From the NCBI GenBank assembly GCA_014218235.1, contig CM024763.1:89390244-89454243 (forward strand): a stretch of 64,000 nucleotides of DNA, read 5' to 3'. Below are positions 50,101 to 63,278 of the stretch, piece by piece; positions within the stretch are counted from its first letter, which is position 1, and every line of letters starts with the position of its first letter. This stretch comes from Colocasia esculenta (lineage: Eukaryota > Streptophyta > Magnoliopsida > Alismatales > Araceae). The notes under the pieces are model-generated. The model searched no databases, was not told where the DNA came from, and saw only the letters and a program-made list of their open reading frames with translations. Made by a program: the position numbers and the translations under genes.

Positions 50101-50321
50101 GATTTTGAATAAAGTACTCTGGACCCTAGTTTTGGCTCTGATACGTTGATGTATTGGTCAGTTAATGAGTTATTAGTGAATGTAATGGAGGTTGCTGGAT
50201 TATTAATGAAATTGGAGTTTAATTGGTGTCATCCAATTGTGCAATGGTTTGTTATTTATTCTCGCTCTGTACTATTTAATAACTGTAATCCCGCTCCGAT
50301 ATTCCGCGTCGGGGCGTTACA
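47106..50321 (+). repeat. Chromovirus 3' LTR
   Basis: 3216 bp, partner of 39264-42466. In its hairpin block the 11-base stem has one mismatch (CGTCGCGATAA), so the left LTR is the better-preserved copy there. Confidence 0.94.
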
Positions 50322-50642
50322 TCTCCCCTCCCAATTGGAGTGGGATTGCCATTAGATGATGCTTGCAATGGTGGGTCACGAATTTGATTTTCTTTCTTGA
50401 CTATTTATCATGGTTTAAATCCCTCATTTATCTTTTTATATTTTCCCCATAATTATGGTCACGAATTTCTTAGGTATTTTCCTCTTAACCCATAATCCAA
50501 CTCCTGATTTGGCCTATTAACTTTTAAGTGAGCTAATATAATAAGCCCATTACTTTTTAATATTTATTAAATTTTATTTAATTTATTTCTCCCATTATTT
50601 ATATTTATTTAATTATTTAAAATATCGGGTTGCTACAATTTT

Positions 50643-51514
50643 TCTGATTATCCTAAGCAACTAAGATGTTTCATAAGATAAATTTTGTTTAAGTCTTGAA
50701 TGTTTTGTTACATATTTGGATACTGTTCTAATGACATAGGGGATTTGACACTTTCGCTCGTACACTTGGTCATTTTGTTAGTCTATTAGTTAGATGTTTT
50801 GTTCGAAAATTGTGCTATAAGGTACTACCTGCAGCACAATGCACTGAGTCGTTGTTGGGTCAGCAGAAAAAAATGACATTCATCACCCAAAGAAAAGAAA
50901 TGCATGTTGCCCACGTTGCGCCACGGATAGTGTGTGCCTGTCCCATCTACTTGTACTATCTGCCCACCTTCCTATCCACCCACGCAGGGTGGACAGGAAA
51001 TGACTCTCTTCATCACTCTCATCTTCCACCACCGAAAATTATGAGGGCAAAGAAATACAGGAAAGCAGGAGAACAGGCTTTCCCCCTCTAGGTTATTCGC
51101 TGCATGTATCAAGTTTAATGCAGGAAGAATAAAGGGAGGAAGAATAAGAAGAAGTAGAAGAGGGGCGGGCAGGAACTTCACCCACTACTCCTTAGATCAA
51201 TAGCTTTGTGTACGAACTACGAAGCATCAGCTAGATCTCACCACCAAGACATTGGTCTCTAGCTCGGTCGGTTAAATTAGTGTTGAATTGCCGTGATAAC
51301 AGTTTGCTAGTTCTAATCCCAATCCCAATCTTTACGGACCCGAAGGACACTTGTCAATGCTGTAAGACGCCATACACATCAGATACAGTGTTTTACAGTA
51401 TCTTCTGCTTTTTATGTCAAACCAAAGAAGCACAAAGTGCCTGCAGAAGAGGGTAATACAGTCTTACATGGAAGGTAGATACATATGGTGGCACGGGCAA
51501 AGGAACAAATACCA
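50643..51514. other. Intergenic DNA between transposons and PYD1
   Basis: No gene, RNA or terminal repeat recognised. It covers the region downstream of the PYD1 3' end. Confidence 0.5.
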
Positions 51515-51520
51515 TTTATT
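51515..51520 (-). terminator. Candidate PYD1 polyadenylation signal
   Basis: AATAAA on the minus strand, about 265 bases beyond the PYD1 stop codon. Plausible near-upstream element; not proven. Confidence 0.45.
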
Positions 51521-51781
51521 GGAAAGCATTTCAGAGAACAGAAAGTTCTAAGACAGCAGGTTATTCAAGATATTCTAATAGTTCTTAAGCAACCGATGTC
51601 CTCAATTTACAAACACCTAGGCAAGATAAAATAAAGGCAGCTAAATATCAAGGTTGGGTTCTTTCTCTGGGCAGAATGTTGAATCATTTATCAAATGAGG
51701 TTTCAATATCCAAGGCAGCTTCGGTGGAATTCTTTCCCAAACCCAATACCTGCACATCCGTGAAAGTTTTATAATATCAAA

Positions 51782-54700
51782 TCAGTTTGAAACCATGCTC
51801 TCTGTCTCTTTCACAAAGCCATCTCCAGTCCAGTCTTTGTCCGATTGTAAGCCTTTCTTGACTGCTTTTCTCTGTCGGATTGCTTCTTGCTGCCGCCGAA
51901 CCAAGTCGGTGTGGGTTGTGAAATAGGGAAGAGATGCACTGCATACAAAATGGGGGAAAGCATATTCATCAGAGATGGTGAAATTCTAACAAGCAATCCA
52001 CGAGAACAAGCAGCCACAAAGGAAAGTTGAAGATTCATGTAACCTGAACAACAATCACTTTAAAATGATTCATGTTGGAAGTGGTTATATTTCATAAAGT
52101 TCACGTCATTGTATGAGAAAAAAAAAATTAAGAAAACGGGGTGAACGTGTACCCTCTGAAATCTTCTACTGAAGAAAAGTTGTGCATTCTCATGAAATCC
52201 TTCAACTCAGTACAGAGTTTCTTCACAAGGCCATAACCATGCATCATCACACCTGTGCATACCTAGGATAATATCAAGGAAAACAGCAAGCGTATAAATA
52301 ACTGCACTATGATCATGTTGATAACATGTCAAAGAAATGGAAGCATATGACCATCTGAAATATCAACTAATAAAAAATTGCCATTCATTGGAAGATACCT
52401 ACATGGGCAGGCTATGGCATCGCTGATAAAAAAAAGCTTAAAGAAGTGAAATGAATTGCCCACCTAAAATATCTATAATATAAAAAAAAACATTGAACTG
52501 GTAGAATCACAGAAATTAAACCCCTCTTCATTCAAATGGTAGATCAATCTATTCTGTCTGCTGAGCATGATGAGATGGCACAATCATCCCTAAGCAGAGG
52601 CAAAGAAATTTGAGACAAAAAAATGAATCAAGTTGTCAAGAGCAATAAGTAACACTAAAGACTTGTTCCAAGTCTCAGAAAGATGAACTATGGATATGAA
52701 AGTGTTGCACATCAACAAGCTGCAAGAACTCATATGCATCTCTACCCTTTTACTATAGCCGTGTCACTTCACAATTGCATTTGTTCAATATCCATCCAGA
52801 TTAAGTAAACCTATAAAATAGCTGCAAACCTGCAGTCTACATACTGACTGTAGCTAGCTGTCGGACACATAATCAATCTACCAAATTAATTTCTTTTGCT
52901 CAAGGATTACAAGTGATTTAGATGATCATGTTCACATGGCAGCATTCAAATTGCCACATTAAAATGAACATCTAAGATGCTTTTCCATAGCCAGCTAGTT
53001 AAATTATAGTGAGACGAGTAATTCAGTGTTAAGTGCAGAATAAAATGATTATTGTGGAAGGGCATGGTTCATGCCGTTGGATGCTCGGATTCATATGGAT
53101 CAGAAGAGTAGGAAAAGGAAGTCCAACAACTGTTGGTAAGCCAGACTTAATCCCCAGTGTTCACTTTAATATCTTTGCTCTAGCTCTATCTGTAGACTGT
53201 TCCCACTCTGGTATACCAGCCTAAGCCTAGGTCAAGAGGGAAAGCTAGCCACACTCTCATATCTCTTTACCAAAGCAGCTTAAGCTCCTTACAGGCTAGC
53301 TGGATTTAATACCTTAACAGACTGAGCTCAAGATGGGGAAAAAGAAACCTTCTTTACACCAGCAAGCTGTCACCAACAGGCGCAACAACAGATGACTTGA
53401 CCGTAAGGTGTTGACATATGTGATAGGACCTTCCTACAATGATGAGCTCAGACAAACGATTCAAATTCCATGTACACCAAATGCGATTCCAACTTAGATT
53501 TCAGTGTTTCTCCTCAATCCTAGTGATAATCTAGAATGAATGTAAATAAAAAATAACATATCCAAAATAACCAATAGAGAAAAGAAAGAACATACCTGAA
53601 ACCTATTTTAACACATTAAGTTGACACAATAGAGTGATCACTGACAAGCAATGTATATATTGATCATTTAGTATCCTCCTCTTTTTCCTTGTTCTTCTTT
53701 ATATGCAATAGAGAAAAGGAAAAACATATCTGAAACCTATTTTAACACATTAAGTTGACACAATAAAGTAATTACTGACAAGAATGATGCATCTATTGAT
53801 CATTTCGTCCCCTTCTCTTTCTTTTTTCGTTGTTCTTCTTTTGCATATGTAGATTTTACGAGGTGTTTTCAAAGGTGAAGGTGATGGTCAAATCGGAAAT
53901 TTAGCAGTCCTGTAGGCACTCTTTTGCCATATTCTGAGGTCCAGTCCACATGCATCATGCAAGAATAGAAGAACAAAATGCTTGTTTCATAGGCATGTAT
54001 AAGGAGTTTGGGTTAATGGCCATGAGGTGTATCCCCCCTTATGGGGAAAGGAAAACTGCTCAACAGAATTTTTCCCTTTTTAATCACCATGGTGAAGAAC
54101 TCTTATCATCCTAACTGAAGAAGCAAATCCTTTGAGCCTCATACAAAACTGAACCATGAACCCAGAACTTGAGTTAGAAGGTGGATAGGTCCAGAACTAA
54201 TATAGGCATGAAGTGGCTCATGAAATATCTTTGACTTGGATACAGAGAATATAGATCATCCAAGGTGTTGCAGAAAAACAAGTAAACATATACCTAAATA
54301 ATGTAAAGCACGCTATGACATGGGCTACCTGTTGGGAGCAAGGGTTAAAAGATCAGCCAGTTCAGACTGGGATCGGCTAGCACCAGTTCTGGTTTCAGTT
54401 CCAGTGGGTGGTTTTTGGCATAAGTAGTTCATTTCCTAAACTAGTTTTAAAGTCTTGGTTGATAGGCAGTTTCTCCCTCCTAACCAGGGGAACATACTTT
54501 CATGGGCATACCAAATGTGTCTACTTCACCAGAAACACCCGTGGGCAAACAGAGGCCTACCACAAACAATTACTTGGTTCCCACATAGTACCTTGCACGT
54601 GAAAAATGGAGCATGTAAGCACCAATTTCAAACAATATCTTCATGCCAAATAGCTAAGTGTAAAGAACAAGATCTAGTATCCAGTTCAAAGAGGGAAATA

Positions 54701-57700
54701 GCAATTGGTTATTTTACTTTGAAAGTGAAAAATGCAAGGATAACAAGGTGAATATCCAAGAGATATCCAGAGCTTGTGACATGCATATGCCATGACCTTC
54801 TTTTTAAGAAAAATTCAGGAGAATTGACATATTAAACAGGACAATAGGAACAAAAGAATCCAAAATGGCATTTTAAGTATTTTGTTCTCTTATTCTTCTT
54901 TCCTCTGGATCAATACAGGTGTCAGTTAACAGGTTGAACCAAAATAATTGGTAGGTGTTATAGATCAATTCACTTGAAAATTTAGAGGACAAAACATTGA
55001 GAGTGCAACCTGAACGGTGTTTGCTCCAAGAAGAATGAATTCAGCAGCATCACTGCCTGTCTCGACCCCACCAATGCCAGAAAGAGAATAGTCTTTATCA
55101 CCAAATTCTGACTTCATCACTTTTGCTATTTGCATGACTTTTCCAAGTGCAATTGGATGGACGGCCTTGGCAGAATACCCTCCAGGAGTGGAGTAACTGC
55201 ACAAAGAGAGACAGAGATATATATGCAAAACATTCAAGACTGGAGGAAATGCAACAAGTTGCAGTGCTTTTCAAGAATGATTCTAACCCTTCAACACATG
55301 GTTCTGGGCGTAAAGTTTTAAGATCAATTCCCATGACACTCATTATGGTGTTAATAGCAGCAACTCCCTCACACCCCGTCTTCAATGCCACTCTAGCTGG
55401 CTAAACCACAAAAAAGGAGACAGATAACATTACACAAATGGGAAACTTGTAAACGACAATTTTATAAAGGCAATATATTATAGGAAAGGTCCCAGGCTTG
55501 ATGAAGATCTGCTAGCCAATACTCATAATAATAAACTGCTAAGCAGGTCCAAAAGGTAAACAACAGAAAATGAACCCAAAAAAATCTCCAACAACATTTT
55601 CTTCACCTTTGAGGCCTGATGATGACAATGCTAAGAATTCAGATGCCCAAAGTCCCACCTGAACCCAGATAGAACAAAATGGGCTAGATGCATCTCTAAA
55701 GAAAAGCCCACCATGACATATACATGTGTCTCAATGCAGAAGATTGTCTACCCAAGAGGTCCTCGGCTGCTTCCCGATAAAGGTATCTCAGTAACTGTAG
55801 TATGCTCTACCATAAGTATGATGATGGGTTGGAAGGACTAGAAGCAATAAGTTATGTCAATATCATGGTAGACAGTCATGGAGGAAATATATAAAATTTG
55901 ATTTTTTAAAAACATTAATCAAGTGTAGTCCTTTGGCCATTCCAAAATAAAAATCATAATTTTTCACTTTGCATCCCAGAGACCTACTAAACAATGGGCA
56001 TCATGTCTTGTTAGTTTCTGACTGGAACTTCATTATTCAGGATGATTCAATTATCAGTTTTTGAGAATAAAATAAAGAACTAGGTGAAGCACTATATCTG
56101 TCTCTGGAGCACCTTTGGATAGGTTCCCTTGTACCAACATAACATTAGACCTAAATGAGCAAGTTTTTGTAAATTTATCCTAGAGTAGCCACAGATGGTA
56201 CTGTTACCTGCGCAATGTCAGTAATATTAGGAGTCATCTTAGCCCATACAGGGATCGTAGCTTTCTCATTTATCCACCCACAAACCTCCTCCAGCAAAGC
56301 ACAATCTTGCCCAACTGCAGCACCCATTTTACGCTCTGGCATGCCATGAGGACAGGAAAAGTTTATCTCAAATGCATCCTGAATTAAAAATGATAAAAGC
56401 CATATAATAACGTCAGCTTAGATGAACAACGGCATGATTGAAATCATATTTGAGACATCCATAGCAAAGAAAGGTTATGTACTTACTACTCCAGTCTCTT
56501 CAACTCTCTCAATAAGTTCCTGCCAAGCTGCCTTATTATACTCCTCCATGATTGAAGCAATAAGTATTCTATCTGGGTACTCTTTTTTCAGTTGCTTAAA
56601 TTCACTCAGCATGGTTTCAAGAGGTCGGTCACTAATGAGCTCAATGTTCTCCCACCCAATAATTTGCCCCTTTGTGGTTCCATTTGATCCTGCTCGAAGC
56701 CGAGCATATCGAGGAGTTACATTCACAACTTTAGAGGCTTCTAGTGATACCTATCACAATGGGTTGAAAGGAAATTCTCAGAGATGCTAAAGAAAGGGCT
56801 TGCACCAACAAATAACTCATTCAAACAAAAACAGCATACAGTACAGATAAAACTTGAAACACCAGATGACCAGAGTTGGCACTAAATACAGTAAAACATT
56901 AAAAAGTGTGAGCACACTTAAAAAAATAAGTGTGGCACCTAACCCCATGACTCTACTTCAAAACAAGATGCTGAGGTGATCCCAGGAAGCAAACAGGAAA
57001 ACACAGGTATTTTAACAGCCCAGTGGTACTTGTACACAGGTTTAAAGAGTTCCACAAAGCATGGATCTGCTCGTCAAATTCAAAAACTGATCATATCAGA
57101 AAGCAAGCACTCCTGTTCAATGGTCTACCAAAGTAGAAGACACAAAACCCAGGACTAAGTAAGTTGGGGAAAGATGAAAACTATGTTTCATCGACGAAAT
57201 TCTGAAAGACATTCGGGAAAATTAGAAAATAACCCAAAAAACTTGTGAAAGAGTACAACAAACACAATATCAAACAAAATCTAAAAAATGATAAATAAAC
57301 TGATTTTAGCTTATCTAAACATTAAAAATTCAGTGATACTTTTAATTTTCCATGCACTTTCACTGGAAAGTGAACAAAGAAAGGCATTTGGTCATAGGGC
57401 CAAAATCCCAAAAATCAACCCTTCAATCTTAAATTATCTCAACTACACTGCTTGTCTCAACAAGCCTTCACATCTCTTTCTCTCCACTCACTTTCTGACT
57501 AACCTCACCAACTTGCAGCATCACAAGAGCCATGCAAATGATTTTTTTCCACCTCTATTTCTGAATAAAGGCCGCTGGGAATCACAATTTTATTTTTCCT
57601 AATCTAAATCACCATAGAAGTCTAGAAGCAATCCAGATGTATCATAAAGTTAGCATACTCAGAAAGCCTCAACTCCCTGGTTTAAGTTAAATCAGCAATA

Positions 57701-59051
57701 CACATTCGTGAGTCAAATATACCCAATTAGAATACTACTTGGCCACTATTAACTTCACTAATCAGAAATACGAAGTGGTCCCAAAAGCTAGTTTATCCCT
57801 CTTAGCCATCATCACATGTAGTGATGCTAAGTGTGTCCAGGGAAATCTTGCAAACTCAAAATTAAAAGCCTTGGTTTCATCTCCCTTGTGCAAGATAAAA
57901 TACCCTCTTAGTAACATGTTCAAGATGACATGCAACTTGTTCAGAACTACAACGAACAATACTAGACGACCACAGACATCCGTCACCCTGCAAAAAGCAT
58001 GCACACCGTGACTAACCATCCCATCAAACGTCAGAAAAGGCCCACGTGAAACACTATGCCTCCCGCAAGTGCATTTTAATCAGATGACTAAATTAGAGCT
58101 ACTCCGTTCCACAACAGCTTCTGTGCAATACCTTAAAGAGCATGCCGCTCAGTTGCCGTTCTCTTCTGAAGCAGAAGATTACGCTAAAATGTCCAAGACC
58201 AAGAAAGAGCTTGCTTTCTTGCGGTGCAATAACAATCGTTTCGTAGTAACCAACGGCCCAATGGAACACTGAAATTTCCTTACGTTCACAAATAACAGGT
58301 CCACACGGATAGACGGAGGGAGATGATAGATCTTCCATATCAAAACAATAAACCGTTGACAAAAAGTTTTTCTTTTGAAAAAAAAAATATGAAGAAAATT
58401 TCGATAGCTAGGAAATACTGCCTAAAAGATGAAATCTTGTTAAGTCAAATGACAAATTAATCAGCAGTAGATCACAAGGACTTTCGTTCGCGTTCAGCTT
58501 ATCTTCTATTTTACCCTCCTTTTCACGATTCGTCCAAAATTTACCCAGGAACACCAAAGAGAAACCAGTAATCAAATTTCAAACGATCTCTAACGATTCA
58601 ACACAACAATAATATAGCTTCACAGGAAAAAGACGCATGCCCTGTTCTGATCTCCCCTAGTAGAACCGCGGATAGACAAGTAGATAGATAGACAGAGAGA
58701 TGGAGCGAGAGAGAGTACGGTCTTCGCGATGACGGCACCCCAACCCTCGTCGAAGGCCCGCTTCATGACGGTGTAATTGGTCCCCGGAGGCCCCGAGCCG
58801 ATCACGAACGGGTTCGGCATGTCCAGCCCGTTGACGCGGACCCTGAGATCTGGCTCCACCGCGCCGCCATCCGACGTCGCCGACGCCCTAAGCGCGCTGT
58901 TTCGCACAGGGATGCCGGGGTGGCGCCGCGGCAGCGGCAGCGGCAGGCTCTGCCACCTGCCTCGCCGGCACAACTGCAGCTCCTCCGTCGGAAGACTCAC
59001 TCCTACACCACCCGCGGCATGGAGCAAAGAGGACGATACCGGCGGCGCCAT
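51782..59051 (-). CDS. PYD1: Dihydropyrimidine dehydrogenase (NADP+), chloroplastic; seven exons
   Basis: Reduces uracil and thymine to dihydropyrimidines with NADPH, the first step of pyrimidine catabolism, in plastids. Minus-strand exons: 58719-59051, 56487-56750, 56208-56378, 55288-55400, 55010-55196, 52153-52262, 51782-51938. The sum is 1335 bases, 444 residues plus TGA. All introns read GT...AG with phases that join in frame. ATG 59051 was chosen because the in-frame upstream GTG (59093) is not a start. Residues 1 to about 56 look like a transit peptide (Ser/Arg/Pro/Leu-rich). FMN-binding IGSGPPGTN is at residues 84-92. The catalytic loop FSCPHG has Cys 208. GIGGVETGSDAAEFILLGA is in exon 5. 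The C-terminus is SDKDWTGDGFVKETESMVSN. Plant enzymes of this family lack the Fe-S domains of the animal protein, as here. No lesion seen; it appears functional. Confidence 0.95.
53572..53849. repeat. Tandem duplication in PYD1 intron 5
   Basis: Two copies with a period of 134 bases (53572-53705 and 53706-53849). Both start CAATAGAGAAAAG and contain CTATTTTAACACATTAAG. The intron (52263-55009, 2747 bases) is the longest in the gene. Confidence 0.85.
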
Positions 59052-59205
59052 GGCAGCGGTTCCCCTTCCTCTGGCACCGGCAAGATTGGTCACCCTATCG
59101 ACTGCGACAGAGAGACGAGGATGGCGAGAAGAAGGTGGTTGGATTGATTTTTGAGAGAGAGGAGAGTCCTCCTCGGCTGTCCGACTGTAGTCTGTAGTTC
59201 AAAAA

Positions 59206-59212
59206 CTATAAA
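59206..59212 (-). promoter_or_regulatory. Possible TATA box of PYD1
   Basis: TTTATAG on the minus strand, about 155 bases upstream of the ATG, with a CT-rich leader (about 59100-59175) between. A weak match, chosen by position. Confidence 0.3.
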
Positions 59213-59964
59213 GTGGATCGAGATTCCATGACGTATTTCGCGAGAGACCAAAACAAAATTAATCTGTTGAAATTGACCCTTCCATTATTCGTACTGGACA
59301 AATACCCTCGTTGATTCGTACTAATTGATGTATGAAAATGACCCTTCAAGTATTCATATTAGATAAACACACACTGTGTGAACAGAACAGACTCGATTAA
59401 AAAGTTAATACCCTGATTAGAGTTTTGATAGGATTCCAAATGTAATTTAATGATTCTTTGCGATCCCATCGTCATTATTGTTTTGCCTTCTCTGCTTGTT
59501 CCATCCAAGGTTAGATGTATCGGGTCGTATTTTTCATAGTACGGTACGGTACTATATTATATTGTACCGCTAATATACGGTAGAAAAGAGAAATATTTAA
59601 ATTTTTTTTATGTTTGACTTGATTAATATCTAAAATAAATAAATTTTAAAATAAAATTAGCAAAATATAATAACATCATATAGAGAGGTTGAAAAATATA
59701 AGAAATTCTATTTAGTCATTCAAGTCAACTCAACACAATCATCTAGTGTTTATCTAATATTACATACAAATATATCAAATCATGACATATACATACACAA
59801 AATATTGAGGATGCAATCATCAATTCTCACAAACTAAATACAATACTCATATCATCGTTATCATGTTCCTTATCTTAGCCATCTACGAGAATAATTAAGA
59901 GTGTCATTTCTACTTATGAAAATTATTTAAATATGAACATTTAACAAGAAATAAATTTTCTTAC
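59213..59964. other. Intergenic DNA upstream of PYD1
   Basis: No gene seen. A short GTACGGTAC-rich palindromic patch lies at about 59538-59590; the rest is AT-rich. Confidence 0.5.
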
Positions 59965-60254
59965 CTATTCCTGTTCATCATTTTGAGAATATATACATAC
60001 AAAACCCTCATAGTAGGGGGTATAACTTCCATCTGTGAATAATCTCATATTATATGTGCTCTCCACAAAATGTAAGTAATCAACATAAGACATGTAATTC
60101 TGATATATGTTTTCGTACATATGTTGATATTCTATATACTGGCGTGTTCTTTGTCGCACTACTGTAAGACCTGGTGGTGGAATGATTGGAACATGCATGC
60201 ATGAATCATCGTCGCCATACTGGTATCTAGAGACATGATAGCCACCATACCCAT

Positions 60255-63200
60255 TGTCACATCCCGACATTTAGCAGCGGAATAAATATCGGGATGTGTG
60301 AACGATACGAGTATAAGTATCACAGTCGAGTAACACAGAGTCACAACTAAATATAACAACAGACTTGAGACAACGATCTTGCCAACTAAATACTCTTTAA
60401 TTCATTCCATTCAACTAATTAAAATCGTACATCAATAGAACCAACTAAAGGGTCTATTGTTCAAATATAAACTCCATGAAAATGTATCACTATTACATAT
60501 GTTACTCAAACATCTATTCCTAATCTTCCAACTCCTCATATGACGGGTGCTCTTCACTCATGCCCTGCCCCATCGAGTCCACGAGATCCTCATCACTACC
60601 TGAAATGGACAGGATGATAGGATGAACAAATTAACCCAGTAGGATTTACATCTCAATGTGCGGGCACTAATATACATGATTAACATTTTAAATAAGCAGG
60701 ATCTTAACAAGAACATGATGACTACGTATGCATTTCTAACAAGTCAATAGCTGAATAGGACGAATAGCATAACAAAACCAATACTGACTTTCATATGCAT
60801 TGGACAGGTGATTCAAGAATAGAATTGTATCACAAGGATTGACTATATTCCTATAGATATCACATATTCACATGATCAGATGTAACATATCAACTTATCA
60901 TATCAAACGAAGGCACATTCATACAAATCTTGCACACATACCAGTGCCATGCCAAGCACCACAAATCTATACTCTCACGGTTAATAAGTACGATGGGGTG
61001 CTCCTCCCCAGGACCAGACAGGGCCCTTATTGCACAGGTATTAGTCAAATGGACCAAAGTTCCACATTGTGCCGATCAAACATATACATATTATGGCCAC
61101 AAATTTTCAATAACAAGCTCATAGTAATAGGGACATGATCATTCATAGAGTTCAAGGTATGACAAAAGCTCGAGAGATCAATTGGACAGCCTAACAATGT
61201 ATCTTATGTTTCATAATTCTTTAATGTCGTGACGAGAGGATGACTAAGGACGTATCGTACACGGTACAAGTGCTCTCTATCTCTAGGGTACTTCATGGTA
61301 CAACCAGCTCGGTCTCTATGAGGGAATCCATAGAGTACAGAGACTTACAGAGGTCTTAGAGAAAAGGTCGCTAGTCTGCCAATATGGAATGAGCGGCAGA
61401 GAGCTTCCAATTCCCCAAGAAGGGTGTGCCTAATCGTGCAAATGTGTAGTGTCGTGTCACGGAACTTTCCTAATCATGCGTGCAATGGATGAACAAAATA
61501 TGGAAACCTCGGAAAGCATGTAAAGAAAGAATGTTCACATGCAACAAGCAAGTAACATAATCGGAAAGCTTAAACTAAGCAAGTCCATTCTAACATGTAT
61601 TCTCCATAGATTCATATCACATTCTTATTAGGACAATTTCATATCAAGCTAGATCACAAGATGATAATCAAATGAACATAAGATCATTCACTTCATAATA
61701 CACATTAGAATCATATTCATGTCATTATAGTTTTCAAATGGGTTGATCACTTTTCAGCCAATGCACACTAAGTAACATGCTTACAGACTAAGAGAATAAA
61801 CATGCTGACTGACTAGCCGGAAGGAACAGTCTCGGGTCAGTCTTTGAATCGTGACGGGTTCAGACGTCGCCTTTCAAAGAATCGTACACAGATAAATAAG
61901 GTTCGGTAATAAGACATAGAATCGTGACGGACCTTCCTATCGCGTTTAAATTGTGACAGGGTAGGTGGTCGCCTTTCTTACAGGAATCGATCACCGGATG
62001 GATTGCCTGACCAGAATTGCGACGGTCTCATCCGTCGCGTTCAGAACGCGACAGAACGATATGTCGCAACGAGGCCTGAATCACGACGCTTCCCTACGTC
62101 GCGTTCATGCATGGCTTTCAAACTGCGGACATGAAAACAGTACAGAATCGGATGGGTGAGAAGCTTCCGAATCGCGACGGCACATGTCGTCGCGTTCATG
62201 ACGGGTCTAGAAACCCACGCGACACATAGTTTGAGGTGTCAGGGTTGACCAGTTAGACCATAAATAGTGACGTAAGACTCGATCACCTTTTACTGAATTG
62301 CGACATACCAGTACGTCGCGTTCATGCATGTAGAATCGCGACGTCTGGATACATCGCGTTCTTGGATCATACCCAAAAACATAGAAAAATGTTACACCCT
62401 TCATGATAGACCTATAACTTGAAATCTAACAACATTTAGACAAAACTCTTAACATGAAAACGACGAGGACAATTAGTAGAAGAGGATTCATGTTTTGGGT
62501 TTGACCCAATTCGGCCTCGATTTGTGCAAAACGCATGAAGAACATAGAAAGCCCTAGACATATATGACTTAGGGAAAATGCTTAATATGATGAACATGCT
62601 TGATGAAAATTGGGAAAATATATGCAAACTAAAGTAGACACGATGCTCTTTCAGATGGTATAGGTTTTGTTTAGTTTCAGCCCGAGATCACCTACCTTTG
62701 AAAAGATCTAAGAGATGCAAACGCCCAGGTCGATGCAGAGCAAGGTCGAGGAAGAAGCTCGGTTTTTTCCAGCCGTTCTCCTCTCCTCTTGGTGCCCTAG
62801 CCTGCTCCTCACGACCCCAGCACGATGGTAAACTTCCCCTAAAAGTCTTGTGACAATCTCTTATTGTTCTAGGGTTTATTTCAAGTCCTAATGGGGCTAG
62901 GAAAGGAGGGTTGTGAATTCTGCTTTGCACCTTCTATGTTTTGGGATTTCTTCTCCCAATTGGAGTGGCAATGGCATTAGGAAACATACTTCTATGGTTG
63001 GGTTCGATTTTGGTTGCCATTCATGGCTAATTACTCTTTTTTAGCCCCCAATTGCCCTTTCCTAATTTCTGCCTATTTAGGGTAACGAATTTTGGTGTTT
63101 ATTGCCATTGGGCTTTGATCTTTAGCCCATTTAAAGTTGTATTGGCCCAATTTGATTAAATAGCTGATTTCACACTTTGGGAGTTTTAATCATGTCATTT

Positions 63201-63278
63201 ATTTTATTTCTATACACCATTCTTATTTAATGTTATTTCCCTATATTTTAAATCATTAAATTTTTTCAGGGTGTTACA
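60255..63278 (-). mobile_element. Solo LTR (gypsy, Tekay-like), 3.0 kb
   Basis: Ends TGTCACATCCCGAC and GGGTGTTACA; duplication CCCAT at 60250-60254 and 63279-63283. Same family as the solo LTR at 36752 and also on the minus strand. No internal region, so it formed by LTR-LTR recombination. No gene inside. Confidence 0.92.
61842..62365. repeat. CG-rich hairpin cluster in the solo LTR
   Basis: At least six imperfect stems with halves like ATCGCGACGG and CCGTCGCGTTC, for example GCGACGG at 62019-62025 facing CCGTCGC at 62031-62037. Several are followed by ATGCATG. Confidence 0.75.

Larger units (their letters stand above)
39264..50321 (+). mobile_element. Complete Ty3/gypsy chromovirus (Tekay/Del-like), defective
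   Basis: An 11.1 kb element with LTRs at 39264-42466 and 47106-50321, both beginning TGTAGCACCC and ending GGGGCGTTACA. The duplication TCTCC lies at 39259-39263 and 50322-50326. Domain order is gag, protease, reverse transcriptase, RNase H, integrase, which is the gypsy order. The integrase tail carries a chromodomain-like segment. Gag-protease is open; pol carries two frameshifts and at least three stop codons. The LTR pair is very similar by eye; a 12-base insertion in the right LTR (near 48565) is one visible difference. It sits inside the older solo LTR. Confidence 0.95.
36752..50637 (-). mobile_element. Solo LTR (gypsy, Tekay-like), split by a nested element
   Basis: The two halves are 36752-39263 and 50327-50637, about 2.8 kb joined. 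Ends are TGTCACGTCCCGACGCGG and GGGTTGCTACA, and the duplication ATTTT lies at 36747-36751 and 50638-50642. No internal region is present, so it is a solo LTR. It is the same family as 60255-63278: both contain closely matching blocks (for example near 37775-37900 and 61290-61420) and the shared CCCAATTGGAGTGG. Its ends are reverse complements of the ends of the nested element's LTR type, so it lies on the minus strand. No gene inside. Confidence 0.9.

Noticed and set aside
55098..55391. 97-codon frame and other frames within PYD1
   Set aside because: They read through exon-intron borders of PYD1 (exons 4 and 5) or are other-frame shadows; replaced by the spliced model.
59049..59093. Upstream start of PYD1 at 59093
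   Set aside because: The codon there is GTG; the first ATG in frame is at 59051.
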